DNA of 64,000 nt from Aurantiochytrium sp. KH105 (GCA_003116975.1 BGKB01000030.1:369524-433523); one strand, 5' to 3'. Shown: positions 1 through 11,973, counted from the first letter of the stretch. Notes: generated by a model not told the origin, from the sequence alone. Program-made: numbers and translations.

Positions 1-158
1 TTGTTGTTGTTGGTTGCCATTGTTGCTGCTCTGTGCCTGGGCCTGGGACACGGGCGCCCACTGCCATTGTTCAGGCCCCACTTGCACAGGAACAAAGTTC
101 TGGTTCGAAGGATTCTGTGAGAGCATGGTGGACATTGGATTTGACACGGATGGCCACA

Positions 159-192
<34 letters not shown>

Positions 193-1728
193 TGACGGAT
201 CTGAAGACATCAACGGGCCTTGCTGTTGCTGTTGCTGCTGCTGTTGCTGTTGCTGCTGCTGCTGCTGCTGCATATGATGATGATGCCGCTCTTGCGTGCC
301 CGAGACAGGCGGATGAGATCCCGAGACGGATGAGTCGCGTTGGTCACGTGGCCGACGCTGCTGATTTGCGGCGGATACCTCGGGCGCGTTGTTCTGGGCC
401 GCAGAGTTGCTGCTCTCGCCGGAGTTGCCACTCATAGGCCCCGACTGCGCGCTACTGGCGTCCGATTCCGCGCCGTTGCCTGCACGATCGCCAGAGCTTG
501 ACCCGGACCCTGATCCGTTTGCGGCTTCGTCGTCATCATCTTCGTTCTCATCATCCTTGCGTTTCCTCGTCTGAGATTTCGAACGCGAGGACTTGACCTT
601 TTTGGAGTCACCCCTTTGCTTCGAGGAGTGACGGGCATCGTCTCGAGAAGAGTCGGACCCGGAGTTGCTTCCAGAAGAGGATTGCTCGCTGCTGTCACTA
701 TCGGAATGGCGCTTGTTCTTGGCTCTTGAGGCCCCTTCAAGAGACCGCTGGCGAGCTGCGTTCGATTCTGCGTTTGTGCCCCAGTAATGTAGAAACCGTG
801 GAGAGTCCTGCACGACCATGCGGCGTAGACTGGACTTTGTGGGGTTCATGGTAATGTCGTTTCGCGCAACGAGAGCAAAAATGTATCCTTCAAGACGGTA
901 CGTGAGGCGTGTGGCTTCGTCAAGATTCCGAGACTTTGTTTTTCGCGGCAAGGCCTGCATTTTGCGGGCGACAAAGCCGCGGAGGGGATCTCGCGTGGAC
1001 CACCATACGACGCCTTGGCCAAAGTCTTTGTACTTGACACTAAGTTCTCGTCCTCTGCCTTTTGTTGCGGGATTTCGATCACGCGTGCGGAGTCCGAGAA
1101 TATAAAAGGATTTGGGACTGAAGCCATCGAAGGCATCCGTAGGGACGAGAATGGGAGAGGCTGTCGTGCGCACGGGTATGTCGTACCTAAAAATGCCTCT
1201 GTGTGCGTCGGCGAGGAACTGAACGATGTCGTCGTTGCTCATCTGACTGGTCATGCTACTATCTGAGGCCTGAAAGTGTTGTGGAGCTTGCTGAAGCGTT
1301 TGCAACTGAGGCTGGCCGCCTTGCTGGATGAAGGAGAGGGGTATTCTAGACATGTCCATGGTCCCGATTTGCATGCCTGCCGGCTGTCCCCCCGTTGCGG
1401 CGGAGGACCCGAGGCCGGCGGCGGCAAGGGTGTACATGTCCTGCTGTGAGAACTGCTGCTGGGGTTGTTGCTGTGTATGAATTTGCTGCTGAAAAGGTAA
1501 CTGCGCCATGAGCTGCATCCCATGCTGCTGTTGCTGCTGCTGCTGCTGTTGATGTGGCTGTTGTTGCTGCTGCTGAGGTATTGAGCCCATCATTGTGAAC
1601 GGCATGCCGCCCATCCCCATGGACTGCGGCTGCATCAACTGTTGCTGCATGTGTTGTGGTTGCTGCGGCTGCTGCTGCTGCTGTTGTTGCTGCTGCATCA
1701 GTTGCGCATCGTTGACGTTTTGGTTCAT
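1..1728 (-). CDS. Q/N-rich protein of unknown function, 3' end beyond window
   Basis: An uninterrupted frame runs from an ATG at 1728 down to base 1, giving 576 codons with no stop, so the C-terminus lies outside the window. Residues 1-160 are glutamine- and methionine-rich with several poly-Q runs. Residues about 163-313 form the only complex segment, starting SNDDIVQFLADAHRGIF and ending near SPRFLHYWG, with aromatic and basic residues typical of a folded domain; I do not recognise the family. A charged Ser/Lys/Asp region with SR-like and KRK stretches follows (about 320-400), then poly-His, poly-Q and poly-N runs. The composition resembles transcriptional coactivators or RNA-binding regulators, but that is only analogy. 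Upstream on the sense strand is a GAAA-type microsatellite. The start is the first ATG of the frame. Confidence 0.75.
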
Positions 1729-2210
1729 TGTCTCTTGACTCTGTCTTTTCTTTCTTTCTTCTCTCTCTGGTTTCTTTCTTTCTTTCTTTCTTTCTTACTC
1801 GGGGGCTGCCCTACGTCACTGGGTCAGCCTGCGCAGCAAATCTTATCTCAGCCGTTCTGTGGGAGCGTCTTTGCGTGCTTCTTCTTCTTTTCTTTCCACT
1901 GCGGAACACCACAGTCGAGGCGCGCCGATTAGGCACGGCTAAGTATTCCCCCCCTCCCCTCTTACCCAATGTGGGCTGCGGAGAAACTGCAGCGACGCGC
2001 TGCGGGGCCTCGTTGCGCCAGCGGCGAAGGTCCTTTTCCAGGGCCCGCCTACGTATCCCGCCAGCGCCCCCCTTGAATACAGAAGAAACGGACGGAGAGG
2101 AGCCGAGGCGCAATGTTCAGGGAGGCGAGGCAGCCGAGGAAAAAAAAAAAAACCGCGCCGCGACCCTGTGATGGATGGTCGGCCGGTTGGGTATACGCTC
2201 GCTCGCTTGC

Positions 2211-2250
2211 TTGCACGCACGTACGCACGCACGCACGCACGCACGCACGA
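2211..2250. repeat. (ACGC)n microsatellite
   Basis: Tandem ACGC units with one TACG interruption, about 500 bases upstream of the start of the Q/N-rich gene that ends at 1728. A TCTG/TGTC-type tract follows at about 2335-2370. Confidence 0.9.
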
Positions 2251-5200
2251 GGATGCTGCTGTGCGCTGCGCTGTGCAGACCGCGCCGGTGCAGCTTCCTG
2301 GGTGGCCGGCTGCGCGCCTGAGTGGCTGCCTGTTTGTTTGTCTGTCTGTCTCTGTCTGTCTGTCTGTCTAACTGACTGTAGAGTCTGCTAAGGGCACCGA
2401 CGAGCACAAACAGGACGAGTTGGGAAACCAAGCCAGGAAGGAAAGCTAGCGACGCGTCCACAAGACCGCTCTGAGCAGGGTTTCTTTCGCGCGAGCTTGC
2501 GCTTGCGAGCTTGCGTACGACGGACGAAAGAGGTCACCGCGTGAAGTGGGGTCGGGCACCGACGTATGTACGCGCGCGTCAACCGTAACGCTAGCTTGTC
2601 AGGGAAAAAAGAGGAGAGAAAGTGAGATAAGGGAGGAGAGAGAATGAAATTCGATCTTCGACGTCTTCTGTATTTCTCTCCTTTGATCTCTCGCCGTACT
2701 CGCTCGCTCGCTGGACCTGGTCTGCTTCGCTCTGCTCTGTCTCGCTTTCTGTAGCTGCGCTCAGGTCGACGAGGATCGCTCGCTCGCTCGCTCGCTCGAC
2801 GGGTTAGTTTCCGCTCCGAACGAAGGGGTAGCGAGTCGCGGGCGGCTTATGGCAGGCAGGCAGGCAGGCAGTCCTGCCAGCTTTTTTGCCGCCTTCCTTG
2901 TGCTCCTCCTTGTGCTCCCCTCACCGGTCTCGCGCCTCTCTCCGCCTTTGCACGCCTCGCTCGCTCGCTCGCCCTCGCGGCGCCCTCGCGGCGCTCAGCG
3001 AGCGCGTGCGAGGCGAGGACTCGCTCCGCCAGCCCTCGCAGGACGGGGGCGGCCGCCTCGCCTCGCCTAGCCTCCCGCCGCGGCAGGGCCCGCGCGGCTC
3101 CGCCGGGGCTCTGCGCCCGCCCGCCCGCCCTCCCGGCCTGGCCTGGCCTCGCGCCTGGCCTCGCCGCCTCGCCTCGCCTCGCCTCGCGCGGAGCGGCCTG
3201 GCCTGGCCTGGGCGGGCTCGCGAGCCGCGCGGGCAGGGGACGGGAGGGAGGGAGGGAGGAGGGAGGGAGGGAGGGAGGCGAGCTCGCCAGGCAGCTGGAG
3301 CGAGCTAGCTGGAGCTAGCTGGAGCTCGGTAGCTAGCCGGAGAGGCGAGAAGGGAGGAAAGGAGAGGCCGGCCGGCCGGCCGGTGAGCGCGCCCGGGTGC
3401 CGCGGCGAGGAGAAGGCCTGCCTGCGCGCCGAGCCTGGGCGTGCGGGCGGCCTGCGCGGCGCTTCGGGCTCTGCGCGTGGCCGCGCTGGCCTGTCCTGTT
3501 CTGGCCTGGCCTGGCCTGTCCTCGCTCGCCGAGGAAAGAGGCAGGCAGGCAGGGAGGGCGCCTCGCTCGCCTGCTTGCTTGCTTTTCCTCTTGCTTTCTT
3601 TCTTCTCCAGGCGCGCGCGATGATGCCCCGCGCGCCCGCGCGCCCGCGTGCGCGCTCGCGCCTGCTCGCGCGCTTGGCCGCGCCTGGAGGCGCGGCCTCC
3701 CGCGCGCGCGCGCTGCCGACGCGCCGCCCGCGTGCCTCTCCGCCTGCGCAGCGCCCGCCTCGCCGCGCGGCCGCCGCTCGCGCGCGATGTTTGGTTTGCC
3801 GCCTGCTTGTTTCCGCTTTCCTTTCCGCTTTCTGCTTTCTGCCCGCTGCCTTCGCCTCTTCTTTCTTCCCTTTGGCCGGGCTTTCCCCAGCTTTCTGGCC
3901 TGCCTTCGGCCCTTTCTCGCTTGGCTGCCTGCCTTGCCTTGCCTTGCCTTGCCTGCGCTGCGCTGCGCCGCGCAGTACGAGCTGCGGCTTTGCTTTCTCC
4001 GGCCTGCCCCGCCTGCGCCCCTCCCGGACCTGCACATTTCTGTCTGCGGTCGCTGCCTTTTGGGCTGCTACGCACGCCGACTCCGAGGGCCCGCAGCTCC
4101 ACAGCGCGCCGCCCCCGCACCCGCGCGCTCTGCCCCGCCGCGCCTGCTTCGAAGCTAGCTCCCTTTCGACCCGCACCTGCGCTTTCGCGCTCCCCCTCGC
4201 GCGACTACCTTCCTGATTGTGCTCGCGCGCGGAATACCGCGCCCTGTGGGATAGTACACCCCGCAGCGCCCGCCCGGCCCGCGCCTTCCCCCCGCCTCTA
4301 CGCGGCTCATCGCCCTGCAGCTGGCTGCACGGAGCGCTCGCTCGCCACTCGCAGCAGCACGCACGCACGCGCGCCCGGCCGCCCACGCAGGCCAGCCTGC
4401 TCCCCCAGCGGCCAGCCAGTCAGCCGGCCGGCGCGGCGCCTTTCTCCCAGCAGCAGCATTGGCTGCGAAAAACGTAGAAAGTCAACGCCGCCTGACGTCC
4501 CGACCTTCAGCAAGCCAGCAGGAATAGTAGCAGGCCGGCACGAAAGCAGGTCAACAGCAGTGGCGCAGTGGGGCGGGGATGAAGGGCGAAGAGTGGAAAA
4601 AGAATGGGAGGAGAAGCGCTGGGGTGGTTTTGGGGGGAGGGGAAGGGGGGGGGGGGGGAAGGGGAGAAAGGTCGAAGATTGTAGAAAAATGAAAAAAACT
4701 CATAGAAAAAAAAAGAATGAAAAATCAGACTGAAGGAGTGAGGGGAAGAAAGATTGAGAGGCCGGCCACGGCCACGGCTGGTCTGGCTTGGACGCAAAGG
4801 CAGGCAGGCAGGTAGGCAGGCAGGTAGGCAACCAGGCAGCCAGGCAGCTAGGCGCTCACAGCGGCGGCCAGCAGCAGGCAGAGGCCGCTGCTAGCACAGG
4901 TCTCGGCTGGAGGCTGTGGCTGGCGCCGGTGTAATCCACCCGCTGCCCCCGGCGCTGGCACTTTCTATCTTGCTAACTTAGCCACGGCACGACTGCGGGC
5001 TGCCGCAGGTTACCTTCTCACCCATAACTACCTCTACCTTGCTGGTCGGCTGACTGGTGGATGGCTGCATTGTCGGGTGACTGGCTAGCAGAGTGGAGGG
5101 CCTGGCGGCCACTTCAGTGTGGCTGCGGCTATGCGAGCGATAGGTCATAGATAGTATATATATACATTTCCGCAGGAGGCGGGCTGATGCTTGGTCCCAT

Positions 5201-8200
5201 GCTTTGCGTGCTATTTCAAGCCAAGCCAAGCCAAGCCGAGCCGAGCCGAGGCAACAGACTGGACTCGCTCGTTCACTGTCATCGATAGCGCCTGGCAGGC
5301 TACGTTGAGTCTGGGCGTGGCCAGGCCAGGCCAGCCTGCCGACCAGGCAGCACCACAGACACCACAGCTGCATATCACCTAAGCACCCTGACACCGCAGC
5401 GCGCCCTAGCTTGCGAATGCACTTTTCAGTGGGCCTTCCCGCCGCATCTGTCAGCCAGAAGGCAGAGCGCCGCGCCCTGGCCCCGCAGCCCATCTCCGGG
5501 CCGCCTCTGCCCCGGAGGAGTGTGTATAGGCCGCCCGTCTTTCGTCGACCGACGGCGACTGTGGTTCTATTCCTACAGCGCACTGCCTCATGGCTCCGCC
5601 CGCCGGGGGAAGCTTGTGGTCCAGCGTGCTGCGGGACGACCGATCGCGGCTGTGGAGCTTGCCTACGGGGGGAGATATGATGCGCGATTTGTGTTACTTT
5701 CGCCGCGCCAGGTCTGCGGCGGACGCCATCGGGCCGCCGCAGCTTAGCTTGCGCTCCGCGCCGGCCCACCTCTCCCCTCCCCTGCCGCTCTCCGCTCTCG
5801 GCTCTGCCTCAGCCCAGGCGCCTCGCGCGCGGCAGCGGCCTGCCCGAGTTTGCCCGTGCCTTCCGCGAGTTCTATCTGGCTTTCTTTCTCGCTTAGGCAG
5901 TCTGTTTGACAGTGTATAATCCGCCCAACTGTGCGGCTGGCGGGTGGCGCATGAGGGACGCACGGCGCCCTGGCTTAGCGGTCGCAGCGGCAGCGGGCCC
6001 CAGCACGAAGCGCAGCGAGGCACTGCGAAGCACCGCCCCCCTCCCGCCGGCCTGCCGCTGCCGCTTCTTCAGCTGGCGGCTCCGGCGGGCTGGCCTCCGC
6101 AGCGCCTCGCCTTGTGGTGCTTCCTTTCCTCCGCCACGCGGCGCAAGACCCCACCGCCAGGATCAGGCTCAACGCGCGCAGCCTGCAGTCACGGCGGCCA
6201 AAGAGACTCGCAGACAGACAGAAATAGAGAGAGAGACACACGCAGACACGAGCGGGAGCGACGCGGAGCGAGGCGCGGCCGTGGAGGCTGTGAGATGGCT
6301 GGCCGGCTGGCGCGCAGGTTTTGCGGGAGAGACGAGGGACAGATAAGAAGCAGAGACCGCGGCCTCGGGCCGGCTAGCATAGGCAGTAACAGCACACAGC
6401 TGGGCGCGAGACGCGGGCGCGGAGGACGTGCGGTAGCGGCGGCGAGGCCAAACGACTCGGGATCGAGCGCCGGCGGCCTCCGCGAGCGCCAAGCCGCTGG
6501 CCCGCGGGGGCTGGCTGCGGACGCTCCGTCACAGAGGGGAGCGGGGCGAGATAAAATTGGCTGTGCGTTCAACACCGCGCCACAGCGTAGTGGAGGGCGC
6601 CTCGCACAGCGTGAGCAGCCGGCTGCTCGGGGGTGTCCAGAGGACGGAGGCAGGGCGGCCGCCCTCTCGGCACGGCCACGGACACTCGCGCGCACGCACG
6701 CGAGCAAGGGGAACAAGGGGGAGAGAGGAGGGAGGGCCCCCTGAGGGACGAGGCCGCTTCTTCGGTTTCGCATTCCTCGCCTCTTCTCCTCAAGTTCTTT
6801 TCTAATGTTTTCCTAAATATAATTTTTATACATTCCTTCGTTTGTCTCCTGCTGATCGACTGTGGGCTTGCCGCTGTGACACGGTGGACGAAGAAGGCGC
6901 CACACGCTTTTGCTCCGTGCTTTTTCCACCTCTACTATCTTTCCACAGCTGGTCTTGACTGCGGCCAGCGGGGCGGGGCCGCCGCCTCTCTCTGCAGCTG
7001 CGGTCGACCGCCCTTCGCGCCAACGGCTCACCGCTTCACCGCAGCCGTGCGTTGCCCGCCAGCAAGGAGCGCTCCGCAGCGGCTCCGCCTGCCTGCTTCT
7101 CGCCGCGTGCCGAAATGCCTTGCCACCGGTGCCAGTGGCAGCTGCCCTCGTCCCGGCCCGTTGAGCATCACATCGCGCCCTCCTCCATCACTGCGGGCAT
7201 CGCGTCCCGTCGCATGGCATCGCATCGCATTGCCCATGGCACGCCGCGACGTGACACGTCACGCAATCTGCATCTCCTCCGTGCTTTCTTCATTTCTTTA
7301 TTCCTCGCTTGGTTTCTTGCTTGGTTGCTCTCCCCCTTCTCCCCCGCCTGCCCACGCCTCCGCCTCCGCGCGGATCGTAGCCCGTGTGTCAGGCCAGATG
7401 TGTCAGGCCAGGCGAGGACCGCAGACTCACAGTCAAAGCGCCGCAGTCTTGGCGCCAGCCCGGTGCGGGGCTCGCCGCGGTGTGCAGCCGCGGGCCTGGC
7501 GGTGCCGCGCTGCAGCAGAGAGCGGCGGAAGCGGCGGTGATGGCGGCGGCCTCGCGCAAGGGGCCGTGGCATCAGCCTCCGCGCCTGCTACAATGGCCAG
7601 AGCCGCGCTCGCGCCACCTGGCTGCGAGAAGAAAAGCGATGGATTGGAAAGTAATGGAAGCGGGGACAGCGCGGAGGAAGCGCGGGGGCCGAGAAGGAGA
7701 AAAGCAAGCTGAGGCCGCCGCGTTGGCCGGGCCCCGCGGGGAGAAGGCAGGAGGAGGCTCGGGACTCCGCGCGAGGCCGCTCGGCGGCTTTCTTGCGCCT
7801 TCTTCGGTCGCGCTGCGAGTTTCTGATGCCTGCCCTCCAGACCCAGACAGACTAGGGCGCGCCGCTGTGGGGCGCTGCGCTCGACTGCGCCCCTCTCGCC
7901 GCGCCCTATGTAGGGGGTGGCAGGCGGCCGCTCGCTCGAGTGAGGTGCGGGGTGCTGCGGGTAACTTGTTGCAGGCGTTGGGCCGGGCAGCGCGAGTGCT
8001 CTCTCCCATATCTATGCCCGTATGGGGCGCCTTACCTCAGCCAGTCAGCCAGGGTTGGTGGCTGTGGCTCGATCGGTGAAAGGAGCACCGACGAAGAAAG
8101 ATCTGGCTGCTGTGCATCGTAGCTCCGTTCTCGGTCGACCTCGATCGAGCGACTGCGAGCGAGTGAGTGATTGATCGGCCGCCTTGCTAACTTTCAGCCA

Positions 8201-8556
8201 CCTGCCATGGCTGCTGTCTCTCCGCAGTAGCCACAAAGTTTTATCTTGGCAATTGCCCGCAGATGCGGGGGCACGACCTTGGTGTGCGTTCTCTGTGCAC
8301 CCACTGTGAGGGGTGAGCAGACAGTCGATTTTCTCGCTTGGTCTGTCAAAAAGGCTTGTCTGCCGCAATCTTTCGCCGCCCACTCATAAAGTAATATCAG
8401 CCGCCAGCAGCCATGGCAGGACGCAGCCAGATCAAAACATCTGATTGTGAGTGAGGTGAAGCCATGCGAGCAGTGGCCACCTAGTTGCGAGTCGCTTCGA
8501 GCCAGCATGCAATGCAGACGGCACCTTGTTTGATGATTCCTTTGCTGGCCGCTGTT

Positions 8557-8590
8557 GCTGCTGGCTGGCTGGCTGGCTGGCTGGCTGGCC
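8557..8590. repeat. (GGCT)n microsatellite
   Basis: About eight tandem GGCT units in the gene-poor stretch. The same unit recurs at about 15847-15878 upstream of importin-alpha. Confidence 0.85.
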
Positions 8591-10589
8591 TGTTGCTTCA
8601 TCCTCTCCCCTTTCTCGAGGGTTGCTTGCCTGTGTACGCGGCGGCAGACTCGGAGATTCAGAGCGAGAAAGTACGCATTTCCTCCGTCTTGCTGCCTGGA
8701 CGGCTTGTTTCTTTCTACGAATAGATTCATCTTGTATTGACACGTCTTCCGGCTTGTTTTCAACCGCTGCGGCGCGGCTCGGCCGGACAGGAGAAGGAGG
8801 AGAACTGAGGGGACAGCGGGCGTTCGCGTGCCAAAATATAATTGCTTTTGGCTCCCGCAGCGAGGCAAGTGGGGCCGCGGTCGGCCCTTGCGGCGGGCCG
8901 CGTGGCGTTGGCGTGGCATCGCGGCGGGCGCAGGCTAGGCGCAGAAACTAGCAGAGGGTAAGGTGGGAGGGAGTGTGAGGGGGGGGGGGGGGTTGGTGAG
9001 AAGCGTATATGAGAGGCGAGGTGCGGAGAGGCGCGGCCACTGTGGCTGCGGGAAGCGAGCGGCGGGTGGGGGGAAGGGTGGGGGGAGAGAGGAGCGTATG
9101 CATGCAAGCATGCAGCTGCTGCATGCAGCGTACGTTTAGACGGGAAGACGGTCGGATGCTTGAATGATGCGTGAGGGAGGGAGGGGACAGGTGGACGGAT
9201 GGACGCACGGCGGAACAAAAACGCCACGCAGACGGAAACCCTTCGGCGTGACGCTGACAGGCAAGCGACGCGCCCAGGGAGCCAGCCAGCCCAGCCGGCT
9301 GCAGGGCCAGCCGCCATGGCCGACGCAAAGAAACCCGCCCCTGTCTCAGAGAGGGTGCCCGCGCTGCGGGGCTAGGCACGCAACATCGACGGACGTCTCG
9401 CAATCGTTCGCGCCGGCGTCGCGGCGACGCATGCATCGGGGGCAGCGCGCGATCCCGCGTCTCGCGCGGCGGCGGCACGGTCTGTCCGCAGGCTTACTCT
9501 GCTGTGCTGGCGGCGGCTGTAACACTCCGGCCCGCCGCCAAACGCGAGAGGAAGGTGAACGCAGAGCCTGGTGGTCACGCCCCGACCTCAAAAGCGGTGG
9601 CCTCGCGAGCTCGTCGGAGAGGGGATCAGGACCGGCGCCAGAAAGAAACACGGAACATCTAGCCTTCGCGCCATATTCTCCCCGCGTCCGGGCCTCCGGA
9701 GGTCCAAACCCAAGGGCCGACGCGATCACAACTGCTGCAAGAACGCACACAGGCTTTGGCTTGCTGCGATGCTAGTGCTACACCACCGCCCAATAAAGAA
9801 GAAAATCTGACCGGCGGAACTAAATGAGGAAAAATCTGTTGCGGCGAATGGAGAAAGGCTGGAGACAGTAGACGAGTCTGCGTCAAGGTAGGCCTACGTC
9901 AAAAGCCTAGGCCTAGGCGAAGCGTTTGCGATTTCAAGCAATGGAAAGAGACACGCTATAATAGGCCTGTCACGCTTATTGAAAGAAAAGTGGCATGAAA
10001 GCGGGGGAGTTGATATGGAAATTACAAGAGTGCCAAACGTGCCAGGCATTACGATTATCGGACAGCGATCCCGCTCTGCACAAAGCACCGCTTGCATGTT
10101 GATATGGATAATTCAAGAGAGCCAGACATCCAAATTTTTCTGGCACCCAAACGCAAAGATGCCGCTTTTTCTATCTGTTGCAGTGGTGCATCGATCATGA
10201 ACAAGAACAAAGATTCTAGGAGGTAACAACGTCGTGAGTCGCTGCGCTGTGGACCTCGCCATCATCTCAATTGACCTTTTGGCATGTAAAGATTATGAGA
10301 CTCTATGCTAATCCAATTATTTCCCTCGCCAAAATTCAACACCTTCATCGTTGCCAAGTATACTCCCATGGATCGCGCCATCGTATCAATGTCGTAACAT
10401 GCAGTGCCAGCACAGCGTTTTGTAGGAACGCACAAAACCAACTTTTCCAGCCATCAATCTTTGGAAAACTAGCGTGGCCGGCAAAAGCGAATTACCTCTG
10501 GCGACTCTTTTTTAGGTTCCGCAGGAATGTCGAGGCTATCCTTACCCTCTCAGTAAATTGAAGAAGACTTGTTGACGGAGATTCCCCAG

Positions 10590-11025
10590 AGGTCTGAAAG
10601 AATAGAAAGAAGAAGTTGATTTCAATAAACGTAAAAGAAATTCCGTTCCGTGGCTAGCACGAAACGGGAAGGTAGGTTGATTGCTTCTCTCGCTGCTGCT
10701 CGGAGAAAGCTTGGTGTAGTTCAGTATTCTGGTGGGTTTTGGTTCTGCCGGCTTCTGGCATCGGGTTTGGTCGTTGCCAGGTCTATTCGGCTCAGTGGTC
10801 CCAGGGCCGTAGCCCTGGTCTATTTCTGCTATGTAGGTCTATGACTGTACTAAGGTTCTTTTGGGTGTACATCCTGGATGTACCCGACGTGTTATGCACG
10901 CGAGGCGTAATGCTCTTTCGTCGTGCCCTTCCGACGTTTGGCGTCGGGTGTCTACCTCTCTTATAGCAGTTTCCCGCCTGGCATTAGGTCTTTGGGAATG
11001 TCCACCTCATTATTGTGGATCAATA
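10590..11025 (+). repeat. Hairpin-rich dispersed repeat, copy A
   Basis: This copy starts in an AAGAAGAAGTTGATT-like stretch, shares CGTGGCTAGCAC and TCTGCCGGC with copy B, and ends in GTCTTTGGGAATG followed by a small hairpin and CAATAAAGAC. Four compact inverted repeats lie inside: 10801-10818 (7-bp stem, CGTA loop), 10867-10883 (8-bp palindromic arms), 10931-10947 (6-bp stem, TTTGG loop) and 11001-11019 (TCCAC/GTGGA, 9-nt loop). The AATAAA near the end on this strand may be a polyadenylation signal, which is why I assign plus. It could be a SINE-like element, the 3' end of a retroelement or a noncoding RNA gene. Confidence 0.55.
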
Positions 11026-11079
11026 AAGACACATACCAAATAAGCAACAGCGTCCTCGAAGCTGACGATATCTTGGAAA

Positions 11080-11700
11080 CAAAGGGAAAGAAGAAGTAGA
11101 TTCGACTAAACGATGATGTAATTCCGCTTCGTGGCTAGCACTAAATTTGACGTAGGTTGCAAGCTGCTATTCGGGGCTACCTTGATGATCGGTGTATATC
11201 GGGTCTGCCGGCCTCCGGTGCGAAAATGCCATTCTCGAGTTCACGAAACAAGTCCAGTGGACAAAATCCCTAAAGATGTACATCGAATCTTCATCGCTGA
11301 TGAATCGCATAAAGAGTGCCGGAACTGGCCAAAGTGACCATCAAATGAAATTGTTGCAAATTGCATAAATGTAAACAAGTTTTCCCTTTTCCACACTCTT
11401 AAAAGGGAAAATCACCTTTGGCATACATGTGTTGTGTTGTGTTGTGTGGCGTGTTCGATGGCCTGATCCATCTTCAGCAGGTAGGAAATGCATATGCTAG
11501 TCTAATTCGGGCACGGGTCCAGGCCCTGGCGCGGACCCACGGCGCGGCCTCGTGCTGGTACCAAACTCCGCGCGGAAAAATAGTCCGTCGTCTTTGCTTC
11601 TTGTTCCTTCGATGTTTCTATCGGCTATCTGACTTTCTAGAGCAGCTTCCGTCCTTGCAATACGTCTTTGGGAATGATCACTTTTTTGTTGTGGTCCATC
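11080..11700 (+). repeat. Hairpin-rich dispersed repeat, copy B (with insertion)
   Basis: Diverged second copy of the element at 10590-11025. Matching landmarks occur in the same order: AAAGAAGAAGT, CGTGGCTAGCAC, GTCTGCCGGC, a GGTCCAGGCCC hairpin region (11515-11538), AGCAGCTTCC and GTCTTTGGGAATG (11664-11676), followed by a hairpin at 11677-11695. Relative to copy A it carries about 250 extra bases in the middle (roughly 11230-11490), including the inverted repeat at 11380-11411. Several stems occur at the same place as in copy A but with different paired bases. Confidence 0.5.
11380..11411. repeat. Perfect 11-bp inverted repeat
   Basis: TTTTCCCTTTT at 11380-11390 is followed by a 10-base loop and its exact reverse complement at 11401-11411. 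It lies inside the extra segment of repeat copy B and could be a cruciform, a terminator-like hairpin or the remnant ends of a tiny inserted element. Confidence 0.8.
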
Positions 11701-11973
11701 GCATTGGCAAATCCCTGTCTGACCTTGCTTGAAGAGAGATACTCTATGTTTTCGTTCTCGTTTCTTGTCACCGAATCGTTTGCTTTGCAAACAGTAGATT
11801 CGTGTCCAAGGCACATCATGCATTGACGGACCGCACTTCTTTTCAAGTAATTCAGCATTCTGAATGGCCGTGCTTGCAGCCAGGAGTAAAATTCCTCTTA
11901 TGGTAAAACGAACGAAATCAAAAGTTCAGGTTTTCCTTTGTGGTGATGGCTCTAGAATATAATAGTGCTGCCC

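Larger units (their letters stand above)
1729..9790. other. GC-rich, repeat-laden stretch with no supported gene
   Basis: About 8 kb of mostly GC-rich sequence filled with short tandem repeats (ACGC, TCTG, GCTC, GGCA and GGCT units), homopolymer runs and CpG-rich blocks. Open frames are present on both strands, some over 400 codons (for example 3067-4386 on the minus strand), but they translate to Arg/Ala/Pro/Ser-rich low-complexity sequence, overlap in several frames at once and show no recognisable domain. I see no tRNA, rRNA or snRNA signature. It may hold long 5' leader sequence of the gene at 1-1728, noncoding RNA or plain intergenic DNA. Confidence 0.5.
9800..11973. other. AT-richer non-coding stretch with diverged repeats
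   Basis: Base composition shifts to clearly more A+T than the flanks. No frame longer than about 110 codons is convincing. The stretch contains the paired hairpin-rich repeat (copies at about 10590-11025 and 11080-11700), a perfect inverted repeat at 11380-11411 and a short diverged direct repeat starting GTTGATATGGA at about 10011 and 10099. Its right end is the 3' flank of importin-alpha. This looks like degraded mobile or repetitive DNA, but no transposase or reverse-transcriptase frame is visible. Confidence 0.55.

Noticed and set aside
2220-2250. CRISPR-like or telomere-like array from ACGC and similar repeats
   Set aside because: Simple microsatellites without spacers and without a telomeric unit; the context is eukaryotic.
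3067-4386. 439-codon minus-strand frame in the GC-rich gap
   Set aside because: Arg/Ala/Gly-rich in several overlapping frames on both strands at once, no domain; typical of GC-rich repeat DNA.
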